From Taxillus chinensis (taxonomy: Eukaryota; Streptophyta; Magnoliopsida; Santalales; Loranthaceae), in assembly GCA_023512835.1 (NCBI GenBank), contig CM042088.1, positions 29,723,164-29,787,163 of the forward strand: a stretch of DNA of 64,000 nucleotides, written 5' to 3'. The notes beneath the pieces are model-generated. The model did not search any database, was not told the DNA's origin, and was given only the letters and a program-made list of their open reading frames with translations. Position numbers and translations under genes: made by a program. Of the stretch, positions 11,074 through 24,500 are shown one piece after another (positions within the stretch are counted from its first letter, which is position 1; every line of letters starts with the position of its first letter).

Positions 11074-13258
11074 TGTTACGCCCCTGAATTCCAAGGAATC
11101 CAAAACCAGAAACATGACTTTTCCTTGCCCACACCCGAAAGGTCAAGGGGTTGGTGACAAGCACTAATAGAGACTACACCGCGAGTGTTATCTCAATCAT
11201 GCAAACATGTATAGTCATACATCAAGGGTAATCCTGTACTTTTCCATACATCATCATGCATACCATATGTCAAATAGTCATACAGACATCACATCACAAA
11301 CAATGTACAAATAAAACTGTCCATGGACCCATGTCTAGGATACAATACATAATCAATACAACATACAATACTGTATCATACATCAAAGTAATGGGTACGT
11401 CCTCTTAGAAGAAAGTCCACTAGTCTTAGGTCACTCCTGAAAAAGATAAACAACAAAGTAGGGGTGAGCTACAAGCTCAGTAGGTGACCCCAAAACTTCA
11501 TATCACTCTACTATGCAAAACATATAAGTCTATACTATATGCTTAGTGTACTCGTGCACCGTATAGAATGCACAATCATTAGGACTCAGCCTGCAAACAA
11601 TCATCAGGACCCAGACTGTCCACACAAGACAACTTGTCCACAATCCTCAACAGAATCCCAGCTTAGGGCACTTAGCCCTAATACTACGAGCTTAACAACT
11701 CACTCAGGCCACAACCTGTCATCATGAGCTTAACAGCTTAATCTAGGTCTCATCCTGTCAAGTCAACCACATAGCACAACTTGTGCATCATGGTGAGAAC
11801 ACAAACAAGTCATAGAGCCTAAGGCTCAATCCTCAAATTAACATACCAACACTAGTATGACATTAAGGTTCACAACACTCCCTTTATAACGGAGGCCAGT
11901 CTCTACAAATATATCCTTAAGTCTTGACCAAGAGAGAGAATTTTCATAGACAGTGTTTTCTTGCAATAAAAAGTATTGGCATTGGTTCCTCATATCGTAA
12001 CTAAGATAATCTGATTTTCTGAGGATTTTTCTGAGAGGTCTAATTCCACTTTCCAAGAAGTCACCTTTTATGAAAAACTGGATTTTTCTGAGATTTAGTG
12101 TCAATTCCCATTTTTCACATTTTGAAGAAGTGGAAATTTGATTTTATAGTATTTTTCTTCGAATCCAAAAGGAGGGTATTTCATTATTTACATTGTAACT
12201 TAATACTTAAATGTGGAGAGGCATAATGGGTTACAATGTAAATGGTAGAGCACTACTTCGGAGCTTTACCTAGAAGGTCGAAGCTCGAAGATCCTGATCT
12301 GAAGCATAGACTCGAAGCTGCTAACTTGAAGCTGCTGACCCTCGACCCTTTGAACCTTCGACTTTCGACCTTCGAACTTCAAACCTTCGACCTTTCGACC
12401 TTCAACCTTCGAACTTCAAACCTTTCACCCTTCGACCTTCGACATTCGACCTTCGAACTTCAAACCTATCGACACTTGGACCCTTCGAACCATAATGCGT
12501 CAAGGGCACTATACATCGTCATTTTAGCCTGTTCTTTGTCTGAAATCAACCCAACGACCTCCAAACGCTCACAAACACACTTTTTACTTAACAAGCTGCA
12601 ATATTTTCCTCAAAACGTGTCCTAATGCATCTAAATTGCACGATAACAACAGAAATAAACATAGATATAAATCCAAATATATCTATCTAGATTTAACTCT
12701 AGATTTTCATGGTTGACTTTTTAAACCTCATGTAATACATGGTTATAAAACCTCCAGATTACATAAACACGTACACATAATAATATATAATAGATATTAA
12801 CCACAGATCTTATGCTAAATCACCAGATCCAACCCAAAATTGGATTTCCCTCACAACTCAGGGTTCATACTAGATTTTATAAAGCACGGCAAAACGTGCA
12901 TATCAAGAACAGAATCGAGATAAGAAGTTTAAGAATACCTACCAAGTAAAGATTCATGGATAAACCAACCCCAAAACCCAAGCTCCAAGCTCCAAACTCT
13001 CTTCACGCTCTCTCTCTTTCACCAAAGTCAACACAAATGATCACACGTTGGGAGTTTCTCTCTCTCCCTATTTATGTGCTACTAATTCTTTAATTAATAA
13101 ATACCCAAAATTACACAACTAACCTTCCAAGGTCCCGAAGTCCAAATTAGACCCAACAACAGCTCAAACGCTTGTATCGCCGAGCATGATACCAAAATGA
13201 TATTTTCCTTATCAATTAAAGACTATCTCCTAAATAAACCCAAATACAGGTCTTTACA
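11074..13258 (-). mobile_element. solo LTR of a Tekay-like element, minus orientation
   Basis: On the minus strand it begins TGTAAAGACC and ends GGGCGTAACA, about 2,185 bp. It is flanked by a perfect 5-bp target-site duplication TATGA (11069-11073 and 13259-13263). It aligns with the LTR at 3377-5476. Shared parts include the CACACCCGAAAGG segment, a TTCGA-rich tract at about 12250-12480 and the ATCAACCCAACGACC segment that follows. No internal region remains. It lies inside another LTR of the same broad family (13264-13671 is that host LTR's distal end). Confidence 0.85.
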
Positions 13259-13263
13259 TATGA

Positions 13264-13671
13264 ACTGTATACATGATTGACACTACCATATAGTTACTAG
13301 GAGCATAGGATAAGTTGGGGAGACATAATCTCCCTACTAAGCTATGGTTGCTTACTCCTCATGTTGTGGTTGTTTTCTTTTTAGGAACTAACAGGCATTA
13401 AGTGAAACATCAGGGTGGAGACTCTAAGTTTATTATTTTGTTGTGTTTTCATTTATTTTTGAGTTGTTATAAGAAACACATGTAACTCGATGTGGATAAT
13501 GATGTAAAATAGTTTCTAAATTATGAATAAACATATAGTTTGACTTGTGGGTGCTTGATATGTTTGTTATGATGTTCTGTGTGACATTGTTTAACTCGAC
13601 CCCTTGCCCACTTGGTGAGTCAAGGAGAGTCACAAACCAATTTCCTTGGGTTAGAAATTCGGGCCATGACA
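13264..13671 (+). repeat. distal part of a plus-strand Tekay-like LTR split by the solo LTR
   Basis: Shares with the solo LTR at 7656-9398 the GGGGAGACATAATC segment, the CCTACTAAGCTATGGTT segment and the end AATTCGGGCCATGACA at 13671. Its proximal part must lie left of 11069, where no clear LTR start was found. Confidence 0.65.
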
Positions 13672-14909
13672 TACATTTCATGTATTCCATACATCTCGCA
13701 CGTTAAATGCTTTCCAACAATGCGTTTTCATACTTTTCATGTATTCCATCTCCAACAGTTGGCCCTTGAGGCCTTTCCATAGTCAAATAAGTTCACCTCT
13801 AGCATATTTGCCATTTCCTTTTAGCCCACAAAGTCATCTCAGCCAGTTGCTAGACTAATTCCTTAGTAGAAATGTCTTTCAAATCTTTTTATCTATATTA
13901 GTCTTTCACAAGTTAATAAGGCTAAATCTCACATCACTTTGACCTATAAGGTCATTTTTAATCTTTTATGGTCCTATAAGCCATCCGACATGGCCCCCAG
14001 ATGTTGTTTTCAATGTTATTTGTAACTCTAGAAATCATCCCTTAGTGACCCTTGATGTTATTTTAATTTGATTCTAGAAGTCATTTTAGCTCTGCCTTAG
14101 ATGTCATTTTAGCTCTGCCTTATATGTCATTTTAGTTTCAATTTGACTTTAAATGTTGTTTTAATTTCACTTTGACCCTAGATGTCTTATTAGCATTTCT
14201 GTTCCAGTTAACGCTTTGGATACAGTAATCATTCAACCTTTATAATCAGTTGACGCATAATAGGCAAACAGTCTTCTAGCCTTTGCGAGTTTCAATTTCA
14301 GATTTACTATAAATGTCATTTTAAGTTTGAGTAATGAAAATTAAGTTAGGGTTCATCACCAAGAAATCCTTACTTTATAAAAAATTGTTTTTATAATATT
14401 TTTGTGTGCAGATGTTGAGGATTGTTCACATGTTTGCATTATAAATATTGTAAGTCGAATCACTTGTTGAGTTACAATTAATTAGAGCATTAGTAGTGAA
14501 ATATTTAAAGTTTTAACAATTTTGGCTACATGAAGTAATATTGACATAAATTTGATTCAAAATCTATATTTTGGCTGAATATTTTGTTAAATTTCAAACA
14601 TCGAAGCATCAACTAGCTGGTGTGTCAAAGTTCGTAACCAAGACATATATTTCAAGTATACTATGCAGCCAATATTACTTACGTAGATAAATTTATTGAA
14701 ACATTAGTTCACTACCAATGTTCTAAGAAACCTAATATTTAACTACATGTGTTTTGAATTGTTAATAATTATGAAATGTGAGATGATGTAAAGGCATTAA
14801 ATTGTACAATGTATTTATTGATAAAACTTGGTTGCATAATACTCGTGAGATTAAAATTGATAAATGGATGTGTTAACTAATATTGTTAGATGTAAATTGT
14901 ACTTCATCT
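13672..14909. other. gene-free intergenic DNA with degenerate repeats
   Basis: No gene seen. Between about 14040 and 14190 a unit like TAGATGTCATTTTAGCTCTG is repeated several times with variation. The style resembles the AGATGCC-TTTTCA words near the 3' end of the Tat-like element (61970-62050) and near 34065, so it may be an old fragment of that family. The rest is AT-rich with no recognisable element. Confidence 0.5.
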
Positions 14910-15406
14910 TAGGGGTAATTCCCGCCATATCGGGATTGGATCGCCCTCTATCCCTACTTAGGTATGGTCACAAGTTTTAAAATCATACCCTATCACATAT
15001 GAGATGGGATACCTTATTTTCTAGTGGGATTAGTGAATGAGAATTTGCTTACATCTTGTTATTATTATTATTATTTTTTGAATTTGCCCATATGAACAAT
15101 TTGACTTAAATTAAATTTTTATATCAACTTTGATAAAAAAATTAACAAAAATAATTTAATTTCATAATTATTCAAAAATATTAAAATTTATAAATAATTA
15201 TAAAATATTTAAATAATAATATTTAAAATATTATAAAATTATAAATATAAAATATTAAAATTAACTTACTATCTATTACCGGTATTTCATCTGGGGTCAA
15301 CTTTTAAACCCATACTCGACTTCCGTCTGCGCAGGGTAACCTATCCCGGGAATGAAACGAAAAAACGGATGAGATAGCAAATACGAGTAGTTATTTTTCA
15401 CCCCTA
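14910..15406. mobile_element. hAT-like MITE in the upstream region of the DnaJ gene
   Basis: The left end TAGGGGTAATTCCCG and the reverse complement of the right end, TAGGGGTGAAAAATAAC, share a TAGGGGT terminal word. The core is about 500 bp and very AT-rich, and there is no coding capacity. The TAGGGGTG terminal word is common in plant non-autonomous hAT elements. Flanking 8-mers do not match well, so the duplication is not confirmed. It ends about 180 bp before the predicted start codon of the GFA2-like gene. Confidence 0.5.
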
Positions 15407-15583
15407 CTAACTGCTCGTGTCACCAATACGGACAGAAAGCCCCTCCCGCAAGCTAAGGAACCAAAATCTTAACCGATCCTTCCTTCCATAGAGCACGCCA
15501 CTATCCCCCGATAAATGACAGGGTTTTTCTAGGGCTTATTTGCGAAGTCCAAGGTTTCAGGGTTTCTGGCCCCGAGGTCCCAA

Positions 15584-18500
15584 ATGTGTCGCTCAAGCGT
15601 AAGATTTCTCGTCCGTCGTGTCCCTCGCCACCGGTACCGCTTTTACTCCTTTCTCCAGGATTTCCCTAAGCCCGTACGTCTCTCTCTCTCTGTGTGTGTG
15701 TGTGTGTGTGTGTCTGAGTGTGTATATGTAATTCAATTTCAATTTGATTCGCTCCTTTCTCCAGCTCCCCGGAAAGGTCGTGCGTATGTAATTCGATATT
15801 TGATCTTTGGTTTTTGGGTTTGGCAATGGCAGCTGGGTGAATCGTTGGCTCATTACACTACTGTGACATGTACCCCGCCGGCGGTTCTTGCGACTTCCAT
15901 TTCTAATCCGAAATGTGGTATTTGAAATTTGCGTTAATTTGGGAATTTCAATCCATTCCTACCGACCACCTCCTTTTGTGTGGACTTTTGCATATTGTTT
16001 ATGCGTTTTATTTAATGTTTTGTCATCGCAGTCAATCACATACATTTGCTGCCGCTTGGATTTTTAAATGGGAGATGGGGAGCGTCATCGCGATCGATTC
16101 ATGGCACTGCCACTGGTGTGCTTTGAGTTTTAAATGTTAACCACCTAAAATATATCTATAACTCGATGTGGATTCTCCTTGTTTGATGCTGGACTTGTCT
16201 ATTTGGCCATTTTGGCATACATCCATGTTATAGTTTATATTTTTGTCTTCCATTCCCAGCATATATGGTTCCCAGAGATTATTATGATGTGCTTGGTGTG
16301 ACCAAGAATGCAGGTGCTTCTGATATCAAGAAAGCCTATTACGGGGTAAGTTTTCTACTCCTTCATCAGCTTTAATTTTTACCAGTTCGTGATTTGAAAA
16401 AAAAGTAACTTTTTTTTTTTTCAGAATTATTATTGTCTTCATGTTCGGCTGAAAAATTATTATTGATTTTCTGTCCTCTATTCGCGCGTACTCTCAGCTC
16501 GCGAAGAAGCTTCATCCTGATATGAATAAAGCAGATGCAGATGCAGAAAGTAAGTTTCAAGAAGTTCAAGAGGCATACGAGGTATGTTAGCTTCTGATGT
16601 ATAAGCTCTTTTTTTAAAAAAAATTCTGTTGGTAGTTTAAATGACAAGCAATGCTTAGAGTTATTAAGAAAGAATTTCTGATAATTTATTATAGGTTTTG
16701 AAAGATGATGAGAAACGCTCACGATATGATCAGGCAAGTAATTTGGGTCTCATTTAAACATGCATTTTTTTTCCACAGCAAAAAAATTAATAAATTCTAA
16801 TCCATCAATTTAATGATCATGACAATGCAGTTTTCAGCTTTAAACCTTTTACACACAAATGAGTACATGTGCATGTGTGTGTGTGATGGATTATGATGCC
16901 TGCCCACACTATATCCCTGCTACTACATTATTGAAGTTTTTAATTCATTCAAAAGGTTTTTTTTGCAATTTTTAAACATTTATGCCTTGTTTGAATTCAC
17001 AGTTTAATTATTTTATTATTTCACTGTTCATATATTATTTTTCGTTTGAAAATTTTAGGTTAAGAAAAAGGAAACATTATACTTATTTATTCAATTTTTA
17101 AAACATATTCCACTATTCATTTTTATATTTCAAAAAAATAAACAAACAGCAATAGCTAGATCAAACAAACCCTTATATCAAATTTATAAACACTTTTAAA
17201 GGAGCCCATTACAGAGCTACTGATAAAAAAAATAGAAATTAGAAGAATAATGGAGATACAGCATGAGAAAGCGACTCACATATATGCACTTTGTATATCT
17301 AAATAAATTCTTTTATAATAAATCAAATGTTCAATAATTTAGTAGCTGGAAGAAATATTGTGGGTTACCATACCTGCCAAATGTTTTCCCTGTGAGATTC
17401 TGACTATTTTCCTCAGCTCCCTAGTGAATTTGTGATATGTACAGGTTGAGGGGAGATGGTAGTTACCCAACTATTTCTCTAAATTCAAAAAATGCAGGAG
17501 AAATTCTTAAATCAAGGAATGTGTAAAAAGGGTGACAACAAAAGTCAACACTTCTGGTCGTGATAACTTTGTAACAAAGCACTCCCTCTAAAGGAAAAAA
17601 AACTTATTTGCATTGTGAAAAGGTGCATTGTGATGTTTGATCTGTTAACTACTGTTACCCTATTATGCTATATTTAGTATTTGCCACAATAATTTTAACA
17701 AGCAAATGACTGAAATTGTTGAATAGTCCCATCTCTTTAAGCATCTAAGTGTAGGCTAACGACATCAGCATCAATCCTGCCTTCAAAATTTTCTTACCGC
17801 CTCAGCTTTCGAACCTAAATCTAATTTTCACCCACTACATACCAGTTATGGTCAGCGACCATATTTTCTATATGGTTGTCAAATCATAAATTGTTTTGCC
17901 TTTTTTTTGAATAGTGAATCATAAATTATAAAGCAAGTCTAGAATGACATTGAAAGTTTTTTTTTTTTTTTTTGAAATTTTAAAATCCTTTAGAGATGTC
18001 ATTTGGATTTAAATATAAGCCTACAACAGTGTATAGACATGCCTACGTTTTATTAATGGAGATATTATCCTATAGTGTAGTGCAGAAGCAAAAGGAATAA
18101 GACAAACGGAGGCACAGAGGAAGGAGAAGACACAGAAGGTGGTCACACAGAAAGAGGAGACTAAAAAGGAGGCACAGAAGGAGAGGGAGATTGTGAAGAA
18201 AAAGAAAATTAAGAAAAGCAGTGTGCTGAGGTTGCAGGAAAGAAAGAAGAAAAATAAGATTAGAAAGAAGATAGAACAAGAGAGCAAGAGAGAAGAGAGA
18301 AGAGAGAAGAAAAGAAGAGGGAAGAAGATATGTGGGAAGAAGAGAAGAGAGAAGAGAAGAAGAAGGAGGAGATATCTTATTTTTTGTTGAATTACACATT
18401 TAATAATATAGTAGTAGGGTAGAGGCATCATACCCTAATGTTTATGAAGTGATAGGCCAAATGTGATGAGTTTTTATGTGAAAATCTGACTGTCCTTTGT

Positions 18501-21500
18501 TTAAGTTTTTTTCCCAGTGCCCTTTTAATTTTAGTTGTAGGTACAGGTTGAAGAGAGGCGATCATTTCAATATATTTCCTATCTATTGAAATTTTGCAGA
18601 AAATTAAGTTGTCTGCATTGCCAATAAAAGTCAATATTTGAGAGCCTCCTTTTTCACTTGTCACAGTCAAGGGAGGTTGGAATAACTATAACTAAGAATT
18701 TAGGCAAGCTTGTAAAAGTACACCCCCACAATACAATAAATAAATTTGTAACTTGAGGTGCTTGGCGGTACTATTTTTTTATAACTGCAGAACATTAATT
18801 ATAATCATTAGCCGATGATTGAAGCTATTGAATGGGGCCATTTGTTGAAGTTTCCTATGTTTCGTAAAGAAAACATTGTCAATCCTGCCTCCATAATTTG
18901 GTTGATAAAATAATGTGGCATCAATGTGTTATTGTTAATCTAGCTGAAAAGAATTGTTGACTCCCCTTGTCAAACATAAATAGTGACTTTATTTATTTAT
19001 TTATTTATTTTTGAGCTTGTCTTTTCTGTGCATATAGTAAATTCTGATGCATCTTTTAACTGTTTGTGCATAAAGTATCAGCTGATTATGCCGTATTTCA
19101 TTATAATGTGCCTCCTTTTTCATTTTCCATGATTGTAATAATGTTAATACTATGCATTAATTACATTTTAGGTTGGCCATGATGTCTATAAACAATTTTC
19201 TGGGGGAGGCACAGGTGGTTCATATGATAGTGAAGGCTTTGGGAATCCATTTGAAGACTTATTTAGTGGGGGAGCGGATGATGTAATGACTTTATGCTGA
19301 TTTTAGAGTTCAGAACTTTATTCTGTATTGGCCACTTCTCTTTTATATTCTAATTTTTGAGTCTTAATTATTTGTGATTTTTAACACTATTGCATGTAGA
19401 TCATTAGAGATAATCATGAAAGTCTGTGTCTGTGTGAGCACAAACTCACCTTCTATCATGTTTGCATTTTTTTGTAATTGATGTATTCATCCCCGATGGA
19501 TTTAGATATGCCTACAAGCATTTCACCTTTCAATTTTCGTTTATTAGTGTTTGATTCTTCGGTCTTGTCAGCTGAAAAGTACTTCGTTTCAATATGTTGG
19601 ATACAATTACATAGCGGTGTGCATGGGTCTGGTGAGGTCAGGTGAAAGGTTAAATTATCTATCAATCTGCCATTAATGAGTGATTAAATTTTTTATCTGT
19701 TAACCGACCTGTCAATCTCAATAATCGATGGATTTATTAAATTTTTAGCGAGTGCTAATTATCGGGTATGGCAGGTTGAGCAAGTATCAACTGTTATTTT
19801 TCGGCCTATGATTAAACGGCATACAATGAAAAAGATGAACATATAAAATATAAAATAATTATTATCAGAAATATATTATTTTATTCACTAAGCATTTATA
19901 ATTATAGTGGAGGAAAGATATTAGATATGTGAATTGCCACGTCATAAACTCACACCATAGGCATCGTGCTGTATAGCTTTTAATTTTTCATAATGGGAGA
20001 TATGATAATGAGCTAATGTCTAATAGATAAATAATAGAGTTTATTTTATTTTCATGATGAGATATGCTGGGTCAGATTAATAACAGGTTTGAGCATTTTC
20101 ATTCAACAACCGACTCAACCCACCATAAAATACAAATTCTAACCGACTTACTTATTTGTATAATTTTTATTTGCGGGTAGCAGATAGATTTGAATTAGAT
20201 CAGATGGGTAGATGCACAACCCTACAATTATAGACAAATTGAAGTTCTATTTAGCTTGCTTATTTCTCCTTTTCCCTGTGCTCATTTTTAACATTTTACA
20301 ATGATTTTCAGGTTTTCAAGAATGTTTTTAGTCAAACAGAATATGGTGGCGAGGATGTTAAGGTTTTATTTTCTTCCCCTTTTCCCTTTTTAATTTACTC
20401 GTGTCATATGTTTGTCTCTATGCTTTAGCTATTGCCCATTGACATAGATTTCTTTAAATTTTTTATTCGTAGGTTTCTCTCGCACTATCCTTCATGGAAG
20501 CTGTTCAGGGTTGCACCAAAACTGTGACATTTGAAACTTCTCTTCGGTGTCGAGCTTGTGGTATGCTAATAGCTCATTTATTTATAGTCAGATATCTGAA
20601 TGTTATTGGTTGTGCTGCCTGCATAGATGCGATTCACACATTTTGCATCCATTTAGTGGATAACCTGATTCTCTATTAATCATTTGGGGTTTATGTTATC
20701 TTTTAGGTGGATCTGGTGTTCCTCCTGGAACCCGACCTGATACGTGTAAGAGCTGTAAAGGTTCTGGCATGGTTAGTTTACTAAGGAGCCTATTCCTACT
20801 CAATTCATTTATGAGAAAATTCTTTCTAAATGACAAATTGTGGTAAATCTCCAGATATACTTGTCAAAGGGTGCATTTAGGTTGCAGTCTACTTGTTCCC
20901 AGTGTTACGGAAGTGGAAAAATTAAAACGGTATAAGTTTAGCTATCATCAAATTGTTAGATGCATACTTTTTATTTATTTATTAATTATTAATTTATCTT
21001 TTTATGTTGAGCTTAGTATGTTTTATTTGTGTTTTATGACACTTCTGTACCATGAACAAACTAAAAGATTATAAATTTTCATAATATGGCTGCCTTTAAA
21101 GAGCTATATTGAAATTTATTAAGCATATCTATTTTTCTTGAACTTTTTGTGAAATGTAGGGCTTGTTTGGTTTGCGTGTATTATGTTTTAAAATATAATT
21201 ATTTTTTAAAATGGTAGACCTGATAATTTTTTTAGTATTTATAAGTGGTGTATATTTATTTGGGCCTACAATTTTTAAAAACAATCATATTTTGAAAAAT
21301 AAAATAAATTAGGCAAACGGGCCGTAATTATTCTTCTAATTGTTGAGACCAATTAAACGTTTATATTTATGTTTGTAATGAGATATTAGAAACTGTTTAT
21401 TTTTACTTTTTGAATTTGTATTGAAAACCATAATAAAATGGTATATTTGTTTGAATGTGTTGTAGCGATCAGCATGACCACTGCATAAACAGATCTTTGT

Positions 21501-24500
21501 TTTTTTTTTATGAAAATAAAATTGATTTGATTCATAGTTGTTGAAAGTGTACCAAGGCTCAAGGGACAGCAAAGCGCAGCCAATGCACTTTATGTTGTAA
21601 AAGCCCTTTGCAAGAGACTAGGTACCTGCATTGGTGTGCTTTAATGTACTTTTGTTGCACCATCTCTACTTGAAACCCTTTAAAAAACAAGAATGGTGCT
21701 GAACGTTCTATGCCTCTCTAAATAATGAACGCGCCTCACGCGCGTCCTCGTGGGCAATCTCGCGGTGGGCGTGGAGCTCGCGTCCTTCCAGATCGCTCTC
21801 CTCGGCCGCTTGTCATCGAAGCCAAGTACTTCGTCTTCGATCGTTCGGCTACGGGTTTGCGGATCGTGGAGCGCAGCCGTGGCTTGGAGAGTTCGATCTT
21901 CCTGGGCTTTGCTTCGGCGCGCTGGTTTCGTGGGGTGCTTGGCGATCTCGTTGAGCAGCGTGGGGCTCCGGTGTTTGTTCGCTCCTTCCGCGACGGGGCG
22001 GTGGTCTTCGTGCTTCAGAAACGCCACAATGCTAACGACGGTTTTGCCTCTCTCTCTGTGCTGGGCCTTCGGCGCTCTCGTATGCTGGTGTTTCCGGCTG
22101 GGAGGGACTTCCGCGGCTGGCGGGGTGTTCGAGCGTTACTTGTGGATCTTCTTGCTGATCCGCGGCCTTCCCCGCAGGTGGCCTCTCCGATCCGGCGCGT
22201 CTTGCCTCCCCCGCCTCGTGGGGCGCCGGATCATCGTCCTTCCTTTTGGGATGTTGCGGCTGGTTTCGGTGGTGGGGGTGTGGTCGGCCCTGGGTCGGGG
22301 GGTGCTCTTGCGTTGCGAGGGGGCTCTCTGAGCCTCCGTGTGGAGTTGGCGGTCAGCGCGCGTGGCACTTGGGAGGTGGCCTGGGCTGGGGTGGAGTCCC
22401 GTTCCGACGGGTCGTCTCGGTCGCCTCCTCCTCCTCGCGACTCTTCTGCGAGCCAGCTTCAGCCGTAGCGAGCGCCTCAACTCTGGCGTCCTCCGCCTGT
22501 GTCCACTCCTCGCCCTGATGTTGTGGACAGTGGTGTTGCTACTCCGGGGTCGTCGGCCTGGTTCTTGGCGCTTCGCGGGGGGCGCAAGGTTTGTCTTCCC
22601 TCTGGGCTTCCGGTGTCGGCTGGTGGTTCGCCTCTGGGTTCCGCTGCACAGACCCCGCGTGGTCTTCTCGCCTGGGACGTTGTAGGGGGGGGGGGGGTGA
22701 GCCCCCCGTCGGGTGCGGCCGCTGCTTTGGTGGGGTCTGGGGCCTCTTCTCCTTTGTCGTCGCCCCACTCTGCCGCTGTGGGGCTCGTTGGGGGCTGCCT
22801 GGAGTCTGTTGACGTCCCCTCTGCCCTTCCCACGTCTCTACCTCTGTGTGGTGCTGTCCCCGGCAACGGTTCAGGGGTCTGTGTTGGGGCGACTCCGGGG
22901 GTGGAGCCCTTGGCCGTGGTCTGTGAGTTTGGTGGGTCTCCTCGGCTAGGGGATTGCTCTGTTTCTTCTTTGGGGCAGTCCTTGTGGGTGCAACGTCGGT
23001 ATAAAGCTATTGGCAAGCTGCTGGGGGTGAGTTATGAGGGCTTTGAGCGGGATCTCACGCTGCTCTTGCAGGATATTGAGGTGCGACATCAGCAGAGGCA
23101 GGGTGAGGCTCGCAAGCCTGCTGCTGCAGGATCGAAGGGGGTTCGTGAGCTCAGGGGTCTTGTGTCTTCTATTAATTATGATTTTCGGGCTTCTTGATCG
23201 GGGACCGTGCCGTGTTTGGCATTGGAGAGGGTTGCTTTGGTGACCCCATGAATTTACATCTTATCTCTTGGAATGTGCGGGGGCTTCGTGATGCCAACAA
23301 ACATTCTTGTATTCGGTCCTTGTTGCATGAGTGGAAGGCCGATGTCGTTTGCTTACAGGAGACCAAGTTGGCCTCTATCTCCGCCTCTGTGGTTCAGAGC
23401 TTGTGGCGCTGCCGTTGGGCTGGTTGGTTGTTTCTTGCTTCTTCTGGGGCTTCCGGGGGTATTTTGTTGCTGTGGGACCGTCGGGTGGTGGAGAGGGTGG
23501 ATGAGGCCATTGGTTGTTTTTCAGTTTCCTATCGGTTTCAGAATGTGGTGGACCAGCAGTTCTGGACTTTCTCTGGGGTGTATGGGCCTAATTTGGTCCG
23601 CGATCGGCCTCTCATGTGGGATGAGCTTGCGGGCATTCACTCTTGGTGGGGTGGGCCGTGGTGTATTGGGGGGGACTTTAATGTGGTTCGGTACCCGTCG
23701 GAGCGGTCGGGGTCCGTGGGCTTTACCTCCTCGATGGCTGGTTTTTCCGAGTTCATTGATTCGCTGGGGCTGGTTGACTTGCCTCTATCGGGCGGCTCTT
23801 TTACCTGGTCTAACGATCGTGAGATGGCTTCTTTCTCTCGGTTGGACCGCTTCCTGGTTTCCCCCGATTGGGCTGGCCGGTTTGCGTGTGTTACTTAGTC
23901 CCGCAAGAGCCGATTTCGTTCGGATCATTTTCCCATCTCTTTATCTTGTGGCTCCTTGGTTGGTGGTCCGCGGCCCTTTCGCTTTGAGCTTATGTGGTTT
24001 CAGGCTACAGGTTTTCTGGATCTTCTGCGGTCGTGGTGGGCTTCTTATCAGGTTGTGGGTAGCCCTAGTTCGGTATTGGCTGCCAAGTTGAAGTTGTTGA
24101 AGCTTGATTTAAAGCGGTGGAATATTGAGGTTTTTGGCCATCTCACTGCTCGTCGGCTTTCTTGTTTAGCGGGGCTGCGGGACCTGGAGGTGGTTGCTGC
24201 ATCCCGCCCTTTGTCTGTCGAGGAGGTGGGCACCCGGGCCACCCTTTCTGCCTCTCTTGAGCAGCTTCTCCTCATGGCGGAGGTGTCTTGGCAGCAGAAG
24301 TCGCGTGCCTTGTGGCTTAAAGAGGGTGATCGGAACTCTACATTTTTTCATCACTTGGCTTCTTCTCACCGGCAGACTAACACCATTTCTCGGTTGATTG
24401 TTGATGGGGCTGCTGTGACTTGCCCGACGGCGATTCGGGATCATGTGGTGAAGTTCTTTGAGTCTCTTTATCGTGAGGATGGTTTTTCCCGTCCTTTCTT

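Noticed and set aside
18021..18431. Long open frames on both strands in intron 6 (Lys/Glu-rich one way, Leu/Ser/Phe-rich the other)
   Set aside because: They translate a purine-rich low-complexity tract inside an intron; no domain, no promoter.
22136..23016. Long Arg/Pro-rich minus-strand frames opposite the LINE ORF1
   Set aside because: Antisense shadows produced by GC-rich coding DNA.
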